Origin: Haloarcula vallismortis ATCC 29715
GTDB lineage: Archaea > Halobacteriota > Halobacteria > Halobacteriales > Haloarculaceae
NCBI RefSeq assembly: GCF_000337775.1
Contig: NZ_AOLQ01000007.1
Coordinates: 1 to 64,000 of the forward strand
DNA length: 64,000 nt
Direction of reading: 5' to 3'
The first letter of the stretch is position 1, and each line of letters starts with the position of its first letter. The position numbers were made by a program, and so were the translations under genes. Of the stretch, positions 51,276 through 60,705 are shown piece after piece. Below the pieces are notes generated by a model that saw only the letters and a list, made by a program, of their open reading frames with translations, ran no database searches and had not been told where the DNA came from.

Positions 51276-52721
51276 GTGTCGTACTCGTGGCCGCTCTCGC
51301 CGAAGGTGACGCTGGTCGCCGCGATTACCATCGTGCTGCTCGCCGGTGCAGTGACGATAGTCGAGCCGGGGACACCGGGAGCGCCGGCCGAGCGCGGGCA
51401 GACGCCGACGAAGCTGGTCGAACCTAAATCCGGGGAGAACGTGTTCTGGCCATACACCAGCCGGTCGCGGTCAGCCTCGGGACGGACGCTGGCGATAAAC
51501 GTCGTCGTGTACGGCGACACGGCGACCGTTCGTGGGTACCTGACCCGCGGCCAGAACCCAGACTGGAACCTGACCGAAGCCGACGAGCAGGACATTGATC
51601 CCGGCGAGGGACCGGTAACCGAGGGCAACGCTACCAACGGTACGCTCGTCGAGTGGGGGGCCGCCACGGGGTCGACGCGCTACCTCTACGTCCACGACCG
51701 GACGCTCACCGAAGACCGGGCCGGCGAAGTGATCCGCCGTCCGTACCGCGCGAGTTCATACACCGGACCGCTGGGGAGGGAGGCGGCCGGGGCCTGGATT
51801 GAGGAGACCGACCAGCTCCACGACGGCACGTATCTGGGGGCACGTCACCACATCCGCCTGTACGAATCGCCCTACGAGTCGGACAATTGGGTCGCTATCC
51901 AGGCCCACAGCGAGCACTGGGACTGGTTCCGGCTCCGGCACACGGTCCACGACACCGAAGCGGCCCAGAACCGAGTGGAACACGAGTTCATGGGCGAGCC
52001 GTTCGCCGACGGCGTCTGGCGGCTCTACCTCGACAACGGCCGGGGGACCCGCTCAGACGGCTGGGCGACGGTCATCGACCTCGAAGGGGAGCCTGAGCCC
52101 GTTGGGCCCGGTCCGATGACACTGGGCGTTGCTGGACTGGCACTGGGAACGGCGGTCCGGCGACACCGGCGGCGGCACCGACGAACCGACACCGCGCAAC
52201 CGCCGCCGCTGTCGGGCACGCCACTGCCGCGATGGCTCCGGTCGCTGGACCAGCTAGACCAGCGGCTGGTCGGCCGCCTCGTGCGCGGTCTCTCGTACCT
52301 GCTGTTGTTCGCCGTCCTCCTCGGGCTCTACCTCGGCATCCGGTTCAGCGGCGTCGCGCTCGAACAGGCGTTTCCCGCGGTGGACCCGAAGCTCATCGCC
52401 GCGTCCCTGTACCCGGTGCTCGCTTTCGGTCTCCCCGGTGAGGCGTACCTCGCCGGCCGGAACCTCGACCCGGTCCGGAGCTTCGCAGCGGCGGCGACCG
52501 GCATCGGGACCGCGTTCGTGCTGGACTACCAGTACGTCGCCGTCACGGTGCTGCCGCTGAACGTCGTGCTTCATCGGCTCGGCCTGGTCGTCGCACTCGG
52601 TACGGTCGCCGCCGGGGCGGTGACCCGTGGTGCCTCAGTGAAGACGGTGAACCGAGTCATCGGTGCCGGCCTCGTTCTGTGGGTGTCTCTTCTGGTCGCG
52701 GCGCTGGTGGGCTGGCTGTAG
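51276..52721 (+). CDS. membrane protein with large exterior loop, unknown
   Basis: About 481 aa. A first hydrophobic helix (about 13-30) is followed by a roughly 250-residue exterior domain (NVVVYGDTATVRGYLTRGQNPDW and related) and then six to seven further helices after a basic cytoplasmic stretch (RRHRRRHRRTDT). The GTG at 51276 is preferred over the TTG at 51261; no ATG fits, so the start is uncertain. No family recognised, and it has no obvious operon partner. Confidence 0.6.
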   Translation: MSYSWPLSPKVTLVAAITIVLLAGAVTIVEPGTPGAPAERGQTPTKLVEPKSGENVFWPYTSRSRSASGRTLAINVVVYGDTATVRGYLTRGQNPDWNLTEADEQDIDPGEGPVTEGNATNGTLVEWGAATGSTRYLYVHDRTLTEDRAGEVIRRPYRASSYTGPLGREAAGAWIEETDQLHDGTYLGARHHIRLYESPYESDNWVAIQAHSEHWDWFRLRHTVHDTEAAQNRVEHEFMGEPFADGVWRLYLDNGRGTRSDGWATVIDLEGEPEPVGPGPMTLGVAGLALGTAVRRHRRRHRRTDTAQPPPLSGTPLPRWLRSLDQLDQRLVGRLVRGLSYLLLFAVLLGLYLGIRFSGVALEQAFPAVDPKLIAASLYPVLAFGLPGEAYLAGRNLDPVRSFAAAATGIGTAFVLDYQYVAVTVLPLNVVLHRLGLVVALGTVAAGAVTRGASVKTVNRVIGAGLVLWVSLLVAALVGWL

Positions 52722-52770
52722 TGAGTGGAAGAGCGCGGCACTTTTGCCCGGCGAGTGACTCCCTCTCTGC

Positions 52771-53202
52771 ATGACCAAACACACGGAGTTTCTGGCGGGC
52801 GAGCGGCCCGAAGACGTGCTGTTCTTCCTGCATGAGGACGCCGTCTCGAACCCCGGCGCGCTGGCCGAGTACGCCGACGAAGTCGAGGACGGCCACGTCC
52901 TCGTCCTGCCGGGCGACGACGGCCGCAGCGCGTTCCAGTCGGCGACCGGCATCGACCCGATGGGGCTGGCACAGCAGGCGATGGGGACCGAGGGCGACAT
53001 CCACGACGACCTGACCGGCGCTGTCTGTCCGGTCGCCGAGGAGGAACCCGAAAGCGACCACACCACTCGTTTCGTCTTTGCCTTCGCCGAGGAACAGAAC
53101 GAAGACGTGGGCGGGCTCTACGCCGAGGGCGACGTGGTCCACGCCTACGCGGTGTGTGCCTGCGGTGAACGGTACAGCGACAAGTGGGTCGTCGGGGAGT
53201 AG
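52771..53202 (+). CDS. conserved haloarchaeal protein, probably DUF5807
   Basis: A 143-aa acidic protein: HTEFLAGERPEDVLFFLHEDAVSNP at the start and a C-terminal CACGERYSDKWVVGE. It has three cysteines near the C-terminal part, two of them as C-x-C. From memory it matches family DUF5807. A TATA-like CACTTTTGC is about 28 nt upstream of the ATG. Function unknown. Confidence 0.7.
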   Translation: MTKHTEFLAGERPEDVLFFLHEDAVSNPGALAEYADEVEDGHVLVLPGDDGRSAFQSATGIDPMGLAQQAMGTEGDIHDDLTGAVCPVAEEEPESDHTTRFVFAFAEEQNEDVGGLYAEGDVVHAYAVCACGERYSDKWVVGE

Positions 53203-53250
53203 CGTAGAACCGCATCGCGGAAACCGCGGTCTCGGTCACGGAGTCTGTCT

Positions 53251-53344
53251 TACCGCTCGGTGTCCATCCCTTCGTCCGCGTCCTCGGGCAGGCGGCGGAA
53301 CGCGTCCACGATGGCCTGTTTCGCCACTGCACCTTGTGTCGTCC
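53251..53344 (-). repeat. 94-bp partial copy of the DHH gene 3' end
   Basis: This segment matches 53467-53560 at 89 of 94 positions, same orientation, 216 bp away. It repeats the last 30-odd codons of the downstream-placed DHH gene, including the stop, but not the rest. It lies in a 263-bp gap with no gene. Confidence 0.9.
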
Positions 53345-53465
53345 GAGTCCACCGTTTTATTCTCGGCGGCGCTCACTTCGTTCGCGACTCACTCGAATAA
53401 AAACGTGGGCGAAAAAGCCGCGCTCTCACACGATTCGAGCGCGGTAGGGATAGCCCACAGAAAAA

Positions 53466-54557
53466 CTACCGTTCGGTGTCCATCCCTTCGTCCGCTTTCT
53501 CGGGCAGTCGGCGGAACGCGTCCACGATGGCCTGTTTCGCCACTGCACCTTGCGTCGTCCAGTGGTGCGCGTAGTCCATCATGTCGTCGTAGATGTCGGG
53601 CTTGCAGCCCGCTGCTTTCGGGTGGCCGCCGCCGTTGACCTGCTGGGCGACCTCGTGGGCGCGCTCAAAGCTGTCCGTCCCGCGAATCGAAGCGGAGCCG
53701 GCGGGCTTGACGATGACAGCGGCGTCCGCGCCCTGCTCGCGGAGGGCTTCGGCGACCTCGTTCTGCGAACAACGACCGTAGGTGACGCCGACGGTCCACT
53801 CACCCACGTCGCGGAGTTCCGCCCGGTCGACGGCCTTCTCGATGAGCGCCTCCTTCTCGACGCGCTTCTCGTCGAGGAACTCGTGGAACTCCGGGGAAAG
53901 GTCGGGGCCGTGGTCGCGGACCGCGTCGATGTACTCCTCGGGTTCGCTCCAATAGGACAGGTCCGCGAGGTCGTCGCTGCGGGGGTCGTCGCGGATCCAG
54001 AGGTCGTGGTCGCGGGTGACGGCGGCGAGGTCGGCCCACTGCTCGTCGAAGTCGTAGTCGAGTTCCGAAAGCGCCACGTCGGCGGTACACACTTCGTCAG
54101 AGTCACCAACAGTGCGCTCGACGCCGGCCGCGTCCACGTCGGCGGCGAGGTCGTCGGGCCACTGGTGGTGGTCGAACCAGACCACACGTTCGACGCGCTC
54201 GATCAGCGAATCGAGGGGGGCGATGTCGGATTCGCGGTCGGGACAGAGGTCGCAGATGAAGACGGTCGCGTCGGGGTCGGCGTACTCGGCAGTCCATTCG
54301 AGCGCCTCCGTGAGTTCGTGCGGACCGGCAGGCAACAGCGCGCCCTCGCCGTGGGCCTCACGGATCAGTGCGGTACAGGCCAGCCCGTCGGCGTCCGGGT
54401 CGGCGATAACAATGACACCAGCGTCGTCCAGCGTCTCGGCGGCTTCGGCTTCGGCCTGCTCTTCCTCGTAGGAATCCGGAATAAAGAACCCCTCACCGGG
54501 GAGTACGGATTTGCGGCCGATAGAGAGGCGGTCGTCGTCGATGAGCCAATCGTCCAT
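53466..54557 (-). CDS. DHH/DHHA1 family phosphoesterase
   Basis: A 363-aa RecJ/NrnA-type phosphoesterase. Metal motifs are DPDADGLA (about 52-59), DLCP (about 99-102) and DHHQWPDD (about 130-137); the DHHA1 domain has GGGHPKAAG near 316-324. It would hydrolyse single-stranded DNA, RNA or small linear dinucleotides with Mn2+. It is smaller than bacterial RecJ (about 570 aa). The frame runs 21 codons upstream, but MDDWLIDDDRLSIGRK is the natural start. A partial copy of its 3' end lies at 53251-53344. Confidence 0.85.
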   Translation of the reverse strand: MDDWLIDDDRLSIGRKSVLPGEGFFIPDSYEEEQAEAEAAETLDDAGVIVIADPDADGLACTALIREAHGEGALLPAGPHELTEALEWTAEYADPDATVFICDLCPDRESDIAPLDSLIERVERVVWFDHHQWPDDLAADVDAAGVERTVGDSDEVCTADVALSELDYDFDEQWADLAAVTRDHDLWIRDDPRSDDLADLSYWSEPEEYIDAVRDHGPDLSPEFHEFLDEKRVEKEALIEKAVDRAELRDVGEWTVGVTYGRCSQNEVAEALREQGADAAVIVKPAGSASIRGTDSFERAHEVAQQVNGGGHPKAAGCKPDIYDDMMDYAHHWTTQGAVAKQAIVDAFRRLPEKADEGMDTER

Positions 54558-54641
54558 GCCACAGCAAGCGGACGTGGCGTCAAGAAGCCGTCGGGTTCGA
54601 CTGTGGCAGAGTGCTGTCACGGCGGTGCGTCGGCGCGTCGG

Positions 54642-57388
54642 TCACGCCACCTCGATGCCGCGAACTTCGAACCGCGCGCCGCCGTGCTCGCCGTCAACCA
54701 CGGTGACTGTCCACCCGTGGGCATCGGCGATTTGCTTGACGATGCGAAGCCCGAACCCGGTTCCGTCCGCAGCAGTCGAGTGGCCAGCCTCGAAGACCTC
54801 GTCGCGCTTCTCTGGCGGTATTCCGGGGCCGGTGTCCTCGACGTAGAACCCGTCCGCAAGCGCACCGACAGTCACCGTTAGGTCGTTTACGGCCCCATCT
54901 GCGTCGGCCGGCGACATCGTCGACTGGGGGCGTGCGTGTTCGACGGCGTTTCCAACGAGGTTTTCGAGTAGCTGTTCGAGCCGCCCTCGGTCCGCGACGA
55001 CCGTCTGTTCGGTCCGGACCGTATCAAGTAGCGTCGTGTTATTCATCGTTCCTGGGTCCGCGACGACCGTCTGTTCGGTCCGGACCACGAGCGTCGCGTC
55101 ACCGGTCGGGACGTTCTGCCAGCACCCCTCGGCGACTGCTCGGAGGTCCAGTGACTCCGTCTCGGTGACCTCGTCCCCGCTTCTGGCAAGCGTCAGCAGG
55201 TCGTCGATGAGCCTGTTGCTTCGCTGGATTGCCGCGGCGACGTTGTCGAGGTGGTCGCTCTCGCACTCCGCCCGAGCCAGCTTGAGCTGTCCTTGCGCGA
55301 CGGTGAGCGGGTTCCGCAGATCGTGGCTGACAACGCCAGCGAACTCCCGGAGGCGTTCGTTCTGTCGCTCAAGTGTCCGTTGACGCTCTCTCCGCTCCGT
55401 GACATTTTCCGACACCGCCAGCCCGGAGATGACATCCCCGTCGTCGTCCCGAACGGGAACCGTCTGAACCTGATACTGTCTGTCCTGGTACTGCTGTTCG
55501 AACCTGTTCGAGCGGCCGTCCAGCGCCTCGCAGTAGTAGTGTTCGAGTTCGTCTGCAATCGCCTCGGGGAACAGGTCGTGTGGCGTCGACCCCTCGAAAT
55601 CCTCCGACGTGAGCCCCACAGAGCGGAGTTCGCCGCCGCCGGCGACGGTGTACTGGCAGTCGTGGTCGAAGAGGAACACGCCCATCTCGGGGATGTTCTC
55701 GACGAGGGCCTCGTACTGTGCCTTGAGCCGTTGGAGTCGCTGCTCGCGCTCCGCACGGGCGGTGATGTCACGGCCAATGCCGACAAGCAGCGGCGTCCCG
55801 TCCGGGTGGACAATGCGGTTGGCGACGTACTCGTAGGGTATCTCGGAGCCGTCTTTGGTCAGGAGCGACGCCTTGAGACGCGCGTGGCCCGTTTCGAACA
55901 CCTCGTCGATTGCCGCGGCCGCGGCCGTCTGGTCTGCCTCGGTGACGAAGTCGGTCCCGTCCATCGCCGCGATTTCGTCGTCGTCGTAGCCGGTCACCGC
56001 GGCGAAACTCTCGTTCCACCGCTGGAGCGTCCCGGATTCGTCGTGGACGAACAGCACGTCCTCGATAGCGTCCAGCATGTCGTCGGTGTACTCGTGGTAG
56101 CGCCGGAGATTCCGCTCCCGCTCCTTCCGCGCGGTGATGTCCCTGACGAGCCCCTGAACGAACCGGACCGACCCGTCGTGTGTGACCGGGCTGGCGCTGA
56201 CCTCCACGTCGACGAGGTCCCCGTCGGCGTCGATGAGACGTAGTTCGAGTTCGCGGACGGTCTCGCCGGCCGCGACCCTGGAGAATCCGTTGAACGCAGT
56301 TTCCATGCTCGCTTCCGGAACGTAGGTCTGGAACGGCGTATCGATGAGTTCCTTGGGCGTGTAGCCGAGAAGCGATTCGACGACCGGGAGACGAATCGAA
56401 AGATGCCGTCGGTGTCCAGACGGAATATCGTGTCCGGGCTCACCTCCGCTATCTCGCGGAACCGGCGCTCGCTCTCCCGGCGGCGCTGTTCGGAGCGGTG
56501 GCGCTGGATGGCGCTCCCCAACAGGTTGGCGACGTTCTGGACGAACGTCACGTCGTCGGCAGTAAAAGTGGACTGGCCGGTCGAGTGCGTGCCCAGGACG
56601 CCCCAGGGGTCGTCAGTGTTGCCGATGACGATGCTGATGCCGCTCACCACGTTGTGGTCCAGCAACAGCGGCGGGCCGCTGAAGCGCTCCTCCGTGGCCA
56701 GGTCGTCGACGACGACCGCCTCCTCGGTCTTGAGCGTGAAGCCGGCCTGTGAGTCCAGTCCGGCCCCGACAGCCGCGGTGCCGACCAGTCCGTCCTGCCA
56801 GCCGACGCCGGCCCGCAACAGGAGGTCGGAGCGGTCGGGGCGGTATTCGAGCACTTTCGAGTACTCCGTACCCAGCGTGTCCGAGACGAGTTCGACCGCC
56901 TCCTCGAACAGCGTCTGTAGCCCACTCCCGGAGAGAGCGTGTTTCCCCAGCGCCGCCAGTGCGGGCTGCTGTTCGATTCGCGCTTCCAGTCCCACCTCCG
57001 CGCGCCGCTGTGCGACGAGGTTCTCGATTCGGTTCGCCAGCAGTGTGTAGCGGTCGGTGCCGTGCCCCTTCTGGAGGTAATCGCTGACACCCTTTGAGAC
57101 GGCCTCGCTGGCTACTTCCTCGCTCCCTTTCCCGGTGTAGAGGACAAACGGGAGGTCCGGATACTGCTCGCGGACAGCTTCCAGAAACTCGATGCCGTTC
57201 GTCTCGGGCATATCGTAGTCCGAGACGACACAGTCGAAGGAGGCCTCGGAGAGCCGCGCGAGCCCCTCGCTTACGTCCGTTGCCGTCTGGACGCTGAAAC
57301 CGTCGCCCTCACGCTCCAGAAACGTGCCGGCCACCTCGGCAAGCCCCGGGTCGTCGTCGACGTGGAGCACACGGACTTTGCGGTGCAT
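54642..57388 (-). pseudogene. frameshifted multi-domain sensor histidine kinase
   Basis: Two frames make one gene. Upstream part (57388 down to about 56389): receiver domain (Asp57 in SDYDMP, GKGSEEVA), GAF (about 140-305) and the start of a PAS domain (IAEVSPDTIFRLDTDGIF). At 56386-56388 the frame changes, and a one-base loss in a C-tract (minus strand) fits: with one base restored, the second frame continues as VVESLLGYTPKEL and then two to three PAS/PAC domains, phosphoacceptor SHDLRNPLTVAQGQL and HATPase with LLENLVGNAVEHA, FYVEDTGPGIPPE and TGFGLRIVKQ. Either it is a natural inactivation or a base error. A 22-residue in-frame duplication lies just before the N box. As read, a kinase-less REC-GAF protein would be made from the first part. 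Confidence 0.8.
54990..55086 (-). repeat. 66-bp internal duplication in the kinase gene
   Basis: A 31-nt sequence occurs exactly twice (54990-55020 and 55056-55086), offset by 66 nt, i.e. 22 codons. It encodes RTEQTVVAD twice, with a 13-residue novel segment (PGTMNNTTLLDTV) in between. Confidence 0.9.
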
Positions 57389-57480
57389 CTCTGGAATTAT
57401 ATGCGACCGAGAAATATAAACATACTGTCAATTTTGTGGGCAATCGGCCGGTCGTACCCACATCGGCTCGCGCGGCGTCA

Positions 57481-57945
57481 TCAGACCCCTTCGCGCTCGG
57501 GGTTGGGTTCGCCTTCGAGCTGGCGGACCGTCAGTACCGGCATCGGGGCCTCCCGTACGAGCTCCTCGGCGACGCTCCCCAGCAGGTACCCGTGTTCGCC
57601 GTGGCGGCCGCGGGTCCCGCTGACGATGACATCGGCATCGTGTTCCACTGCGTACGTGGAGATTTCGTCGGCCGGGTCACCCTCCCGAACGGCGGTGACG
57701 AGCTCCTCGTCTGCCTCGGCGTCAGCGGCCTCCAGAATAAACGAGAGGGCGCGGCCGCCAGTGGTCGCCAGCGCGCGCTCCAGCGCCTCGCGAACCTCTT
57801 CCGGCGTCGTCTCAACCTCGCCGGTGTCGACGACGTACAGCCCGTGGACAGTTGCGTCGAAGCGTGCTGCCAGGTCCAGCGCGGCTTCGACGGCCCGCTC
57901 TGCGCTGCCGGAGCCGTCCGTGGCGATGACCACCGTATCGAACAT
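57481..57945 (-). CDS. universal stress protein (UspA family)
   Basis: A 154-aa USP domain. TVVIATDGSGSAERAVEAAL at the start and SGTRGRHGEHGYLLGSVAEELVREAPMPVLTV (ATP-binding G-x2-G-x9-GS loop region) near the C-terminus are diagnostic. The open frame extends 110 codons into the next gene region, but MFDTVVIA is the right start, with a GTATTTA TATA box about 28 nt before it. It is divergent from the second Usp gene. Confidence 0.9.
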   Translation of the reverse strand: MFDTVVIATDGSGSAERAVEAALDLAARFDATVHGLYVVDTGEVETTPEEVREALERALATTGGRALSFILEAADAEADEELVTAVREGDPADEISTYAVEHDADVIVSGTRGRHGEHGYLLGSVAEELVREAPMPVLTVRQLEGEPNPEREGV

Positions 57946-58069
57946 ACACCACGCATCGAAGCCGCGACTAAATACACTGTTGGTCACGGCGAGGGACGCT
58001 CCGGATGACACCGCGCGGTCGGCGCGAACCTCGGTGGATTTTTGCCGGCCGGGGTCACAGTGGCGAGTG

Positions 58070-58504
58070 ATGGACATCGACCTCGTACTCGCGCCGGTCG
58101 ACGGCAGCGACCAGTCGGAACGAGCGGCCGAGTACGCGATCGCCGTCGCGGAGCGGTATGACGCCGATCTCCACCTGCTGTTCGTCATCGACGAACGGCT
58201 CCACCGAGATATCGACAGCGGCACCGTGAGCGCGACCGCGATCGCCGAGGAGCACCGAGCGTTCACCGAAAGCATCCGAGAGCGGTTCCACGACGCTCAC
58301 GACGGCGTGTTCGAAACGTCGTCCGCGACCGCGTTCTCCGAGACGCGGCTGATGCAAACACCGGGAAGCGTCGTCCTCGACGTGGCTGAAGACCTCAATG
58401 CGGATTTCATAGTCGTCCCGCGCGAAGAAGGAAGCGAAGAGGCCGTCGGGCGCGCGGCGACCTACGTCATCGAGTACGCCAGCCAGCCGGTTCTCACCGT
58501 TTAA
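58070..58504 (+). CDS. universal stress protein (UspA family), second
   Basis: A 144-aa USP domain (DLVLAPVDGSDQSERAAEYAI at the start, PQ-rich end YASQPVLTV). The ATP-binding glycine loop is degenerate (VVPREEGSEEAVGRAATYVIE), so it may not bind ATP. A long upstream open frame is not coding. It overlaps the convergent GNAT gene by four bases. Confidence 0.85.
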   Translation: MDIDLVLAPVDGSDQSERAAEYAIAVAERYDADLHLLFVIDERLHRDIDSGTVSATAIAEEHRAFTESIRERFHDAHDGVFETSSATAFSETRLMQTPGSVVLDVAEDLNADFIVVPREEGSEEAVGRAATYVIEYASQPVLTV

Positions 58505-59022
58505 AGCCGGATCGCCATCTCTATCTCGAAGCTCTCAGCGCTACTGATCTCGAATCCGACCTTCTCGTACAGCGATATCGCCGGGTCATTCCACCGCTCG
58601 ACGGTGAGCCAGACGTGATCGATGCCCTCGGCCTGGCCGTACCCAAGCAGCGTCTCGACCAGCGCCGTCCCGATACCAGCACCCTGGTAGGCCTGTAACA
58701 CGAAGATGGCGAGTTCGTGCTCGTCCTCGTTGTCCGGGACCAGCGTCGCGTGGCCGGCGACGGTGTCATCGTGTTTGGCGACGACGTTGACACAGTCGCC
58801 GTCGAGGATCGTTTCGAGCCACTCGCGGATGGCCTCCTCCTTGACCGGTGGGATGCCCTGCGCCCGGTCGGCGGGATCGAAGTCGAGATACATCTCGACT
58901 AAGCTCTCCGTGTCGGCGTCGTCGGCAGGGATGACGTCGATGGAGCGGTCCTCGCGGTCAGTAATCGTCTGCGGTGGCTGTGGAAACGCTTCGGCGGGTT
59001 CGTCTGGATACGTGCGGGTCAT
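58501..59022 (-). CDS. GNAT family N-acetyltransferase
   Basis: A 173-aa acetyltransferase. The acetyl-CoA loop is QGAGIGTALVETLL (about 122-135), and SLYEKVGFE is the motif B region. Long acidic N-terminus (first 25 residues). The substrate is not evident. It overlaps the Usp gene upstream by four nucleotides (ATGA), so both are on one transcript. Confidence 0.85.
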   Translation of the reverse strand: MTRTYPDEPAEAFPQPPQTITDREDRSIDVIPADDADTESLVEMYLDFDPADRAQGIPPVKEEAIREWLETILDGDCVNVVAKHDDTVAGHATLVPDNEDEHELAIFVLQAYQGAGIGTALVETLLGYGQAEGIDHVWLTVERWNDPAISLYEKVGFEISSAESFEIEMAIRL

Positions 59023-59390
59023 CGGATGAGAGTCACCGGCGTCTGTGCGTTCAGGAGGACGAACTCGACGATGGGGCCGAGCTGTATCTTCCCGAGCGGC
59101 GAGCGACCGCCGCCACCGAGGACGATTCTATCGAACCCCTCGCTCTCGGCGATGTTCACCAGTTCGCTTCCCGGAGAGGAGCCCTCGACGCGTCGAAGCG
59201 GCGGTTCGAGCCCGCTTTCGTCGATACGCTCCTGTATCCGTTGGTGAACGGTCTCAACGTCGGCATCGGTGTCTTCGTTTTCGAAGAGAGCGACGGTCAG
59301 CTCGTCGCCTGTTTCCGATACGCGTTCGAGTGTTTCAGTCAGTGCCTGGTAGGACAGTTCGCTGCCCCCGACACCGAGCAGTATTTTCAT
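59019..59390 (-). CDS. universal stress protein-like, third
   Basis: A 123-aa Usp-fold protein beginning MKILLGVGGSELSYQAL, shorter than normal USPs (about 145 aa) because the middle is compact. The C-terminal loop DRIVLGGGGRSPLGKIQLGPIVEFVL keeps the ATP-site pattern. A strong TATA box (TTTTTTA, about 59415-59421) is 28 nt upstream. It is the first gene of a Usp-GNAT pair. Confidence 0.85.
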   Translation of the reverse strand: MKILLGVGGSELSYQALTETLERVSETGDELTVALFENEDTDADVETVHQRIQERIDESGLEPPLRRVEGSSPGSELVNIAESEGFDRIVLGGGGRSPLGKIQLGPIVEFVLLNAQTPVTLIR

Positions 59391-59505
59391 ACTCGGGCCA
59401 TGCATGGGAGCGGTAAAAAAGCCACCCGGCTGAACTGTTAGGAGAGGACAACGACAGCGGGACGGCGGCGATACCCTTTTTCACCGCGGGCACGCATGCT
59501 CGGCT

Positions 59506-60237
59506 ATGACTGAGGGCGCACCGCCGGACGAGAGGGATGTCGAGGCGGCAGACGACGAATCGGCCGGACACCAACCGGATGAGCCGGCGGCCGCAGATGA
59601 CAGAGCCGACGACGCTGACGCCACGGAGAGTGATACCGCTGACTCGGCCTCGGAAGAAACAGTCTCGGCCGAGTCAGGCAATGAGACAGCGGTGTCGGAA
59701 GCCAGTGACGTCCCGTCCGACGTACAGAAATACGACCGCTTCAAGAAAATCGAGGGAGGGACCTACGACCGCGCGAACGACTTCCTCCGGGACCGAACGT
59801 ACATCACCGCCCGCGAGTGGGCCATCGCCCGCCTCTGTGCTGACTTTCGTACCGAAACGGGCGTCGAGATGACCAAAATCGGGGAGAACCTCCCCGAACT
59901 CGTCCCGTTCATGACGGACACGTACACGCCACAGGCGGTCAATCAGGCCCGCGCTGCCTTCGAGGACAAGGTCCGGAAGGCCGGCGCAACCTTCCTCTAC
60001 GGCGCGATGTGTGACTTCTTCACCGCCGAGGACCTCGACGACGTGATGTACGAGGCCACAGAGGTCGCGAAGTTCCTGCTCGAAGTCGAGGGCGTCGACC
60101 TCGCCGTCGAGGACGAGATGGAGGCCGAAGACCGAATCTCATCCGTGATGCGGGAGGTCCGCGAGCAGTCGGCGGCGCTGCGACACGACGAGGTGTGTTG
60201 TCCTGAGTGTGGCAATGAATTTCAGGTCGACGAGTAG
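59506..60237 (+). CDS. conserved haloarchaeal protein, probably DUF5806
   Basis: A 243-aa protein. Residues 1-70 are an acidic, disordered-looking Ala/Asp/Glu tail. The core (about 75-215) contains YITAREWAIARLCADFRTE, GENLPELVPFMTDTYTPQAVN and a helical region that fits DUF5806. The C-terminus has CCPECGNEF, a partial zinc ribbon. A TATA-like CCCTTTTT is about 30 nt upstream. A small membrane protein gene follows by 11 nt in the same direction. Confidence 0.75.
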   Translation: MTEGAPPDERDVEAADDESAGHQPDEPAAADDRADDADATESDTADSASEETVSAESGNETAVSEASDVPSDVQKYDRFKKIEGGTYDRANDFLRDRTYITAREWAIARLCADFRTETGVEMTKIGENLPELVPFMTDTYTPQAVNQARAAFEDKVRKAGATFLYGAMCDFFTAEDLDDVMYEATEVAKFLLEVEGVDLAVEDEMEAEDRISSVMREVREQSAALRHDEVCCPECGNEFQVDE

Positions 60238-60248
60238 CCACGGCTGAG

Positions 60249-60689
60249 ATGGACGACTTCGACCCCGACACACAGCCGTCGATGTCGGTCCACGAAGCGA
60301 CACAGAAAGTGCTGCGGACCGATCTGGCGATTGGTATCGGCGGCGCGGTGCTTGGCTACGCTGAGGCGGGGACAGCACTGGTCGACGTACTGCCGGTGGT
60401 TGTCGGGTTCGGACTCCTGACTGGGACCACAGTGGCTGTCGTGGAACACGAGGCGGTCCCGGGCGTCTACCCGGAGGTCGCCGCACTGGCAGCGTTCATC
60501 GTGCTCGCTGGCACGGTTGCCGGCCTCGTGACGCTTTCAGAAGCGTCAGTGACGCTCGTGCTCGCGGCCGTTCTCTCGGGCTTTGGGGTCGGCGTCATCG
60601 TCAACCGGGCGCTCTATGGCCTCGTCTTCGACGTGCCGGCGTACCGGCTGACCCGGGTGCGAGAGGGGTCACAGTCGCGCAGTCAGTGA
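60249..60689 (+). CDS. small polytopic membrane protein, unknown
   Basis: A 146-aa protein with about four hydrophobic helices (about 25-45, 50-65, 78-95 and 102-122) and a DFDPDTQPSMSVHEATQ acidic N-terminus. It follows DUF5806 closely and is probably in the same transcript. No family recognised. Confidence 0.6.
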   Translation: MDDFDPDTQPSMSVHEATQKVLRTDLAIGIGGAVLGYAEAGTALVDVLPVVVGFGLLTGTTVAVVEHEAVPGVYPEVAALAAFIVLAGTVAGLVTLSEASVTLVLAAVLSGFGVGVIVNRALYGLVFDVPAYRLTRVREGSQSRSQ

Positions 60690-60705
60690 TATCCAGAACT
60701 GGATT

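Noticed and set aside
57362-58069. Upstream extension of the second Usp gene
   Set aside because: The extension crosses the divergent Usp gene and shows arginine/serine-rich shadow sequence; the conserved domain starts at 58070.
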